Shown here in pieces: positions 58,501-64,000 of a stretch of DNA of 64,000 bases; position 1 is the first letter of the stretch; every line of letters starts with the position of its first letter. The notes under the pieces were generated by a model, which was not told the origin of the DNA, made no database searches, and was given only the letters and a program-made list of their open reading frames with translations. The stretch is from assembly GCA_963930775.1 (NCBI GenBank), contig OZ005707.1, forward strand, positions 2,418,001 to 2,482,000, given 5' to 3'. The translations under genes and the position numbers were made by a program. The stretch is from Cliona cf. orientalis (lineage: Eukaryota > Porifera > Demospongiae > Clionaida > Clionaidae).

Positions 58501-61490
58501 GGATGTATTGCATCACCAGCACGCGGAAGGAGCATGAATTCAAGGTAGAACAAAGTCATGCATGCATGCAAAACCTTATACTGGTAATAAAATAGTATCA
58601 ACCATTACTGCAAGTATGTACAACACCCAGTGATATTACCGTGTAGCAGGAAAATTTCGTGAGGTCTAATTCTTACGAAGGCCCATACAATAATTGTGCT
58701 TACTTCATGTGTCTATTAATTTTTTCGTAGATAGTAGCTTATCCATGAAAACCACGAAAATTGGACCCCTTGAAAATTCCCCACTATGTAGTATGTATAT
58801 AGTATGGTATGATGCAACTCACTGTTACTGTGTTTATAGAATCAGCTCAGCTAGGTTCAAGGTGCATGTCCATTACCCCTGAGTCACATGCTTCCTCGTT
58901 AAAGCTAGACTGCATAATTGACGTACATCTATAGTCATGCTTCAACTGTCAAGCGGGATGCTTTGCCCAGTCCGAGGGTGAGGAAACTATTATTGTGGCC
59001 AGTACGTATCTTCCATATGTACATGTATATAAGGCTTCGGCTATTAGTATAAAAGCCTTGAGATTTAAAGTGTGCACTTCAATTCAGGATCAGCTAAATT
59101 GGAGTCACACCACAGACAGCCAAGCTCATAGAATAACAAGATTAGCAGCTTCTTCATCTCATTAAGGAGTTCACAGACTAACGGTTAACGATGAGAACCT
59201 CATCCACGACACTATTGCTGATGGCGGCATTTTGTGCTTCCACGTTTGCTATGCCAAGGGATACTAGAGCTCCCATTCCTGGACGAGAAGGTACAGACAT
59301 GAATATCTAATCAATGGTTGAACTCTCTTATTAGCATACAAATTATACATATCCAGGGACTCTTGGCGCTTGCTACAGTCAAATAAAGTGTAGAGGGTCA
59401 CCATTTATTGCTCCTAATACTTATGAAGACTGCTGTTGCTCCAGTGCTGGAAGGTCGTGGTCATCGAGTGGACAATGCTTCGAATGGCAAGTGCAGTTTG
59501 CATAGCAGAATGTATCATGCATCACAGTATCCCTGCCAAGTACCCACTCTCTGGTATAGAGCCCATGGATCAAATTTAGAGAAGCTTCCACACAATGTAC
59601 ATGTATGCAATTTATATTCTGGGTATAATATAAAGTAGCTATATGAGGCAAAAATTAACAGCATGCATCTTATGTAACGCCATAGTAGCGCTAGGTAATA
59701 ATATTTTGCTACTGAACCAGCAGTAGCCCTACAGGTTTGGGTTCATGCTTCAGCCAGCATAACTGCCAAGGATCAGCTGGGATAGTACCAAACTATCATA
59801 ACGACTGCTGTGGCTCTGGTGGGGACTCATGGAGGTCTGCTCAACACTGCTTCAATTGGTCAGATACAGCTAAGTCTATGTGTACTTGGGAGCTATAAAA
59901 AATTAGAACTCTATAGAGCACATACCCTGTACCGCTGTTCATTGATCTGAGAGCTGCAGCACAAAGAGCAAGGATACATTTTCTTGACGACCTTTACCTA
60001 CTCATACTAGGCCAGCTGTGAGCACAAGTTATGGTCAATAGGTGTTGCCCTTGGTGTAGCCAACAAAATGCAATGTGATGCTTGTGGGCCACACCAAAAT
60101 GACCAGTTTTTGCTAATTCAATGGATTTGGTATGTTTGCAAGTTGTTCAGTGACTATGCATATTTCAAGATTTGGTGACCTTTGTGCCAATGACGATGAT
60201 AGACATACAAACGGATCACTTTACCCTTTGCACATACAAGCAGGGTAACTATTGAGTTTCAGTTTAGTTATTAGGGGGTTAATTCTGCACACTAGCCAAA
60301 TTATTAGCATTAGCTAGCTATTGCATCCTTCATTTAGGCTATTCTTGTCCCTCTTCTCTTTACAACCAATTTTTGAGATCAGCACTATTTAATACTAGTA
60401 TATTTGGAAAATAGCTGCAAGATTTTATAAGCTTTGGGAACCCCTGGCTATGATCAACAATTAGATCACTATACTTTCTCTTGCTAATGTCAATATTATT
60501 GTCGTATTTCAGCCTGAACTGCCAGTGATGGATAAACTTACTTTGGTGGATGAAAGATGGAAAAAAAAACTTAAACTGGATAAAAAACAAACAACCTGCA
60601 GCTGACACAATGTAGGCTAGGCCAATAAGTTGATAATACTTTATTTTTGCTCTCCAATAAATAAACACATGCAAAATTAAGTTAACTATGGCTCGAGATA
60701 CATGTACATATGAGCAAGTGGGAAGCCCAAAGTGCAAGTGCTGCTAATATAGCAGCAGCAGCAGCATCAACTCAGAACTCTAGCATCACGCACGCGGGCC
60801 AACACCATTGAAGCTCCTGCTTTGCACATAGATGAATTCACAAGGGGGCAAATGAATAATGAACCCATTGTTAACGCATGCTGCAGATCACATCTCTATA
60901 TAGCAGGCAAACAGCTACAATGTAGCTGTTTACATACATGTACATATATGGGCAATGGTGACATGGTGTTGGAATGTCAGTACTATGTACATGTTTACCC
61001 AAACAGGAAGAATACTGTTACATGTACATAATTATAATAATATTATAATATGTACATTATATAATATATATATTATATAGATATCATGTACATTATAATA
61101 TATTATATAGATATCATGGATGTACCAGACATGTAAATTGAGCTTGAGCTTTGAAAACTAAATGACACAAATTCAATCAGTTTTCAAGGCTCAATCTACA
61201 AGCATGGTACATCCATATCTACGTATATACATAATCAATGATCGGACATGCTCTATAAACTTCATGCAAGGGCTTATCGACCACCGAAGGCAGGTCGATC
61301 ATGAAGCAAGGGCTTATCAACTGCCTTCGGCGGTCGATAACCCCTTGCTTCATGGTTACCTTCAAACAGACACTGTCTCATGAGTGACTCCTTGACCAGC
61401 CTCCCATCACCATCAAACCAGGTCTGGAATTCCTCTATACTCACTGGACTGCTGAACCGATTCACAGGATCTGGAGTTGTTGCCATCAAT
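52587..61490 (-). CDS. TBC-domain Rab GTPase-activating protein, TBC1D25-like
   Basis: Ten exons with agreeing phases: 61490-61360, 57527-57452, 57225-56544, 55803-55697, 55607-55546, 54996-54850, 54329-54239, 54048-53900, 53146-53005, 52695-52587 (about 564 residues plus missing N-terminus). The TBC domain opens with SPVSIEEFQTWFDGDGRL, then GVESSCQHTLWKFLFGIYP; the catalytic Arg finger is in ILRDVLRTDR and the Gln finger in VGYAQGMNDL; CHRWLLLDFKREF and FDLFICVAIL follow. Order and wording fit TBC1D25 best, with TBC1D15/16/17 as alternatives. TBC1D25 acts on Rab33B at autophagosomes. A 227-residue exon inserts an acidic, Ser/Thr-rich, probably disordered segment inside the domain. A possible 5' exon lies at 62234-62147 (right phase). 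The first intron shown holds the secreted-peptide gene on the other strand. Confidence 0.82.
53624..53815. mobile_element. 192-bp MITE (kind B), copy 2
   Basis: Same ends and inner order as 23240-23429, about 90 percent alike. It lies in a TBC gene intron. The shared word TTAGCATGCACTATTAAC lies near the middle. Confidence 0.88.
55100..55225. repeat. Dispersed repeat fragment
   Basis: Words ATAGCCGGAAATATTGG and GAATTAAATTTGGCG, and later GGATTTAAATTTGGCG, recur in order at 57535-57625. Both lie in TBC gene introns. It is an old repeat, borders unclear. Confidence 0.55.
55323..55533. mobile_element. 211-bp MITE (kind A), copy 2
   Basis: Exactly the length of the copy at 11256-11466 and nearly identical. 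It begins only 12 bases past an exon-intron border of the TBC gene (exon ends at 55546), so it sits close to the donor without touching it. Confidence 0.9.
56085..56454. mobile_element. 370-bp DNA element with a 9-bp target duplication
   Basis: GTATTCCAA flanks it on both sides (56076-56084 and 56455-56463). The ends TAGTCTTGTACCCAG and TAGTCTCGTCCCCAG (inverse) match, and a second inverse pair GGGTCTGGTGACA / TGTCACCAGACCC lies inside. It has no coding capacity. End fragments of the same family occur at 46099-46146. It lies in a TBC gene intron. Confidence 0.85.
59048..59055 (+). promoter_or_regulatory. TATA box
   Basis: TATAAAAG lies 143 bases before the ATG of the secreted-peptide gene, with TATATAAGG a little further upstream. 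Most other genes here show no clear TATA box. Confidence 0.5.
59191..59898 (+). CDS. Secreted cysteine-rich peptides, one signal exon with two possible last exons
   Basis: Exon 1 (59191-59290) codes a signal peptide (TLLLMAAFCASTFA) and a short Pro/Arg part, ending in phase 1. Exon 2 (59357-59505) and exon 3 (59735-59898) both start in phase 1 after good acceptors and both end in a stop. Each codes one module with the same plan: C-Y/F-S-Q-x3-C-x-G-S, about ten residues, D-C-C, S-W, C-F-x-W (GACYSQIKCRG, EDCCCSSAG, GQCFEW; and GSCFSQHNCQG, NDCCGSGG, HCFNW). No donor in exon 2 fits exon 3, so the two look like alternative ends, giving peptides of 82 and 87 residues. The family is not recognised; TB-like modules are a weak guess. 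It lies in an intron of the TBC gene, on the other strand. Confidence 0.6.
59899..61114. other. Intronic stretch of the TBC gene, no gene seen
   Basis: AT-rich DNA. At 61064-61117 the unit ATATATTATATAGATATCATG occurs twice. A spread of CATGTACATGTA words marks several sites. No coding exon was found. Confidence 0.4.
61115..61216. repeat. Foldback element of about 100 bases
   Basis: The left arm CATGGATGTACCAGACATGT through GAAAACT is inverted at the right (AGTTTTCAAGGCTCAATC, then GGTACATCCAT) with several changes. Another inverted pair with CCTTCGG/CCGAAGG and CGATCGAC-like words lies next to it at 61268-61355, right beside the TBC exon. Confidence 0.65.
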
Positions 61491-62357
61491 CTAGGAAGCA
61501 TGAAACAAATAGAAAATGAGAATATTTTGCTTTGTATTGGTGATAGGGAGAGCTACATACATGTACATGTAAGGATAGGGAGTTGAGGTGACATATACAC
61601 AGAGTCACTCACAATTTCATATTATATAATATTATACATGTACGCATACAAGAAGAACCGGCCCAAGTTTCAGGCCCTGATCCCAGGTTTTCAATATTAC
61701 ACACTTGAAAAGCAGATTTTTCTCGTGTATACATTGAAGATGGGAACGAGATTAAACTGAGCCAGGCTGACAGACAGTCTCATGACATGATGATACCCTA
61801 CACTGGGTTTCTGCAGCACTGCACCAGCACAGTGAACCAGACCACTCCCTCTGCAGTGCTGGATGCATTGCATCACCAGCATGCAGGCTAGTTGAAATGG
61901 AAGTACAGTACATACACATGTACGTAGGCCTAGTCGTGTGTATCAGTATTAAAATAGGCTATCCTTGGTCATCATAATAGTATTATTATATTATTATCGT
62001 GAACTCAATATTAAGACAATCATGGACCCAGGAGCAAAGCACCATGCACTTGTGATCAGCAGTCACTCTAGAGATACATGTATGCCATACCCAAAAGTTT
62101 ATTGATACAATCATTCAAATGTGCATTGGTACACTCCTTTACTCACAGCGTTTCTGTAGAGACTGTCCGCAGCAAAACCCAATGATTTCGTTCCCAGCCC
62201 CTAACGCTGGCACCAGGCTCCCAAGTCCTAGATCCTGTACAGTACCGCAAATGCGCGTTAATTAGGAAAAATTAATGACTCAGCTGGTTGACGACCATTA
62301 CCTAATGTGTTGCAGGCAGGTATATTATTGTGGATATAGTATGAGGTGCATAATGAG

Positions 62358-63982
62358 TTATAGTTCTATAACTGGTTTATTTGGATTGTTCTTTATCAGC
62401 CAGTCCGCCAGCCATACCTGCATAGGGAGATTGAACAATAATAAACAGCACATAGGGTCTATCATCCATTTTCACAACAGCTGCTAAGTGTAGCGATTCC
62501 GGACGCCTAATTTTTCGGCTCGATGGTGCAAACTGGTGGCAATAGCAATTTATATGGTTAAGGTGTCGATAGCTTCCTCTCGGTGAGGCCTATTCAGTGA
62601 TATGTGTTTTTTATTGAAAGGTTGAAGTGTGCCCGGTTTATGCGCCGATTATTGTTTTTCCATACATTTTTCCATAGAGCTAAAAAATAAATTTGCAAGG
62701 TGTGTACTCAACCGATTTGCTTGTTTCGAGGCTTAAATGAAAGAGAATTTCCTAAGCTATCTTGTGATTTTTGTTTTTTGTTGTCAATCCCCTCTGGTGC
62801 TGAGTTATAACTGCTTTTATGCGCCTAGGTCGATCGTCTGGAATCGCTACTAAGTGTACATGAGTTACCAAAGGATCTTCTGGTTTCTGTTTGCAGAGTT
62901 GAGTGAGTCCTTTGATGAGGGTTGGGTTGACTGTCCTCTGGAGGTAGTCCTTGGCCAGCTGGCCGTGGAAGAGGGGCTCTGTTAGAGCTGCAACACACAA
63001 CACAACAATCATACTTGCTTCTCCACACAAAGCTGTCTATTTGTATACACTCCTTGATACATTCTAGAACACATAATTGTATATAGCTCGCTATTCACCT
63101 TTACATGCATTGGTAGTGGTGAAATGAAATCTAAATTTGATAATCTGAAGGCTCAGCATCAGGGCTTGCATCTTTAAATTGATATTGGTGATTTCTGAAG
63201 ACAAATTATTAGGTATGCACCTTCTGGAAAGATGAATTTAATCTCTCTTTCAGCTGAGAGGTAGCTATCACTTCCATGGAGTCCATTCCTTGTCTGGTCA
63301 TGGCCGTACGCAGCCCTCAGTGTATGGGGGGCCTCCTGCTTGGCCCTGATGGGATTGGGGTGTCCAATAACATCCCTCCACTCCTGAATGGCATCAGGCT
63401 TCGCCAAAACCAGTGCTACGATATCATCACTGGAAACAAAAGTAACATTTTCTATAAAAATTTTAATCCTCAAGGAAGCCACCCCACTGCCATATTAAAG
63501 TATCTGGAATGTGAGCTATGCTATTCATTGTGCATGTACTATTTAGTACTTGATTGGATTCCTAGGCAACTGTACATCAGCCTCACCTTTGCATGAAAGC
63601 AATGAGGCTGGGAAAGAACATCTTCCCATAGTGCTCTGCATAGAAGTCGGATGCCTGCTCTGGTGTCAGCCGAAGTCGCCTTTGCTATGAATGCAAATAA
63701 ATTCGAAATCATCACACAATACACAACCACACTTGGAATCTTGAGAAGGAGCCCAGCATAGCTATGGTTGCAGTAAGCACAGCATCACAGAAGTGTTTAT
63801 ATGAAACCCCACCAGCAGTAGTACGATCTACATGCTGCACGCACCTGTAAGATAGTGAATCCAGCTCTATTGATCTCTTCAATGATTTCCTCGGCATGCT
63901 CCACAGCGTCTGGCTTGATTATGGCTAATGTTCTCTCCACAGTCACCGCTGGAGGGTCTGGAAAGATCGGTCTGTCCTCCAT
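62358..63982 (-). CDS. NME5: Nucleoside diphosphate kinase homolog 5 (axonemal)
   Basis: Five exons: 63982-63845, 63684-63587, 63429-63221, 62987-62869, 62417-62358; phases agree, 624 bases, 207 residues (human 212). The NDPK domain spans about 12-145: RTLAIIKPDA, RLRLTPEQASDFYAEHYGKM, HTLRAAYGHD and the catalytic His in NGLHGSDSYLSAEREI. The C-terminal Dpy-30 motif (AKDYLQRTVNPTLIKGLTQL, CKQKPEDPL) ends with WLADWLIKNNPNKP. Dpy-30 motifs dock on AKAP-type helices; NME5 sits in radial spokes of motile cilia and sperm tails. The donor of intron 3 (GTGCAT) is weak. Intron 4 carries a 361-bp DNA element. It lies just upstream of the TBC gene on the same strand. Confidence 0.95.
62490..62850. mobile_element. 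361-bp element in NME5 intron 4 with a TAAGT duplication
   Basis: The ends GTAGCGATTCCGGACG and the inverse (GTCTGGAATCGCTAC) match over about 15 bases, and TAAGT flanks both sides (62485-62489 and 62851-62855). No coding capacity. It ends 14 bases before the donor of intron 4 of NME5. Confidence 0.7.
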
Positions 63983-64000
63983 CACTAGGCTCGTCGGTTT

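Noticed and set aside
61705-61887. Possible extra TBC exon (LVMQCIQHC frame)
   Set aside because: Splice phases do not agree with the flanking exon, and a 40-base part of it recurs at about 58490-58530, so it is more likely a repeat.
62147-62234. Possible 5' exon of the TBC gene
   Set aside because: Sites and phase fit, but there is no ATG and no recognised motif; left out of the gene span and only mentioned.

Overview
The window looks like nuclear DNA of an early-branching animal, most likely a demosponge close to Amphimedon. The reasons are AT-rich DNA, compact genes with short GT-AG introns, many long poly-C/G runs, many small inverted-repeat elements, death-domain and AIG1/GIMAP-type GTPase genes, Ig receptors and cilium genes. 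The species call is inference. Exons were placed by eye from open frames, splice sites and phase; no search was run.

Layout. At 1-7 kb there are two short Ig-type receptors: one on the minus strand, cut by the left edge, and one on the plus strand with Ig, FN3-like and membrane parts. At 7-30.6 kb lies a 16-exon minus-strand gene for IQCE, a ciliary IQ/coiled-coil protein. Its 14-kb intron holds, on the opposite strand, three related GTPase units: a death-domain/GTPase gene, an intact single-exon GTPase, and a third copy split by a 3-kb DNA element with a 9-bp target duplication. IQCE shares a 182-bp divergent promoter region with MAGOH (30.8-32.8 kb), which is followed by the MFSD9-like transporter (33.0-35.5 kb).

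At 36.4-42.7 kb a young Ty3/Gypsy LTR retrotransposon (identical 133-bp LTRs) sits downstream of MFSD9. A small two-helix dispanin-like gene follows on the minus strand. At 45.1-45.6 kb a duplicated piece of the MFSD9 3' end lacks both the LTR element and a neighbouring small transposon, so it records the site before insertion. At 46.7-51.4 kb there is a large single-exon beta-helix surface protein and a secreted cysteine-rich protein.

At 52.6-61.5 kb lies a TBC1D25-like Rab-GAP (minus), whose large intron holds a plus-strand gene for small secreted cysteine-rich peptides with two apparent alternative last exons. At 62.4-64 kb is a complete NME5 gene (minus). IQCE and NME5 are both cilium/flagellum proteins; MAGOH is part of the exon junction complex; the GTPases, Ig receptors and beta-helix protein form an accessory, possibly immune or self-recognition layer.

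Many small DNA elements fill introns and spacers. At least seven distinct kinds share the end TACCGTA and imply TA target sites. No tRNA, rRNA or CRISPR array was seen.
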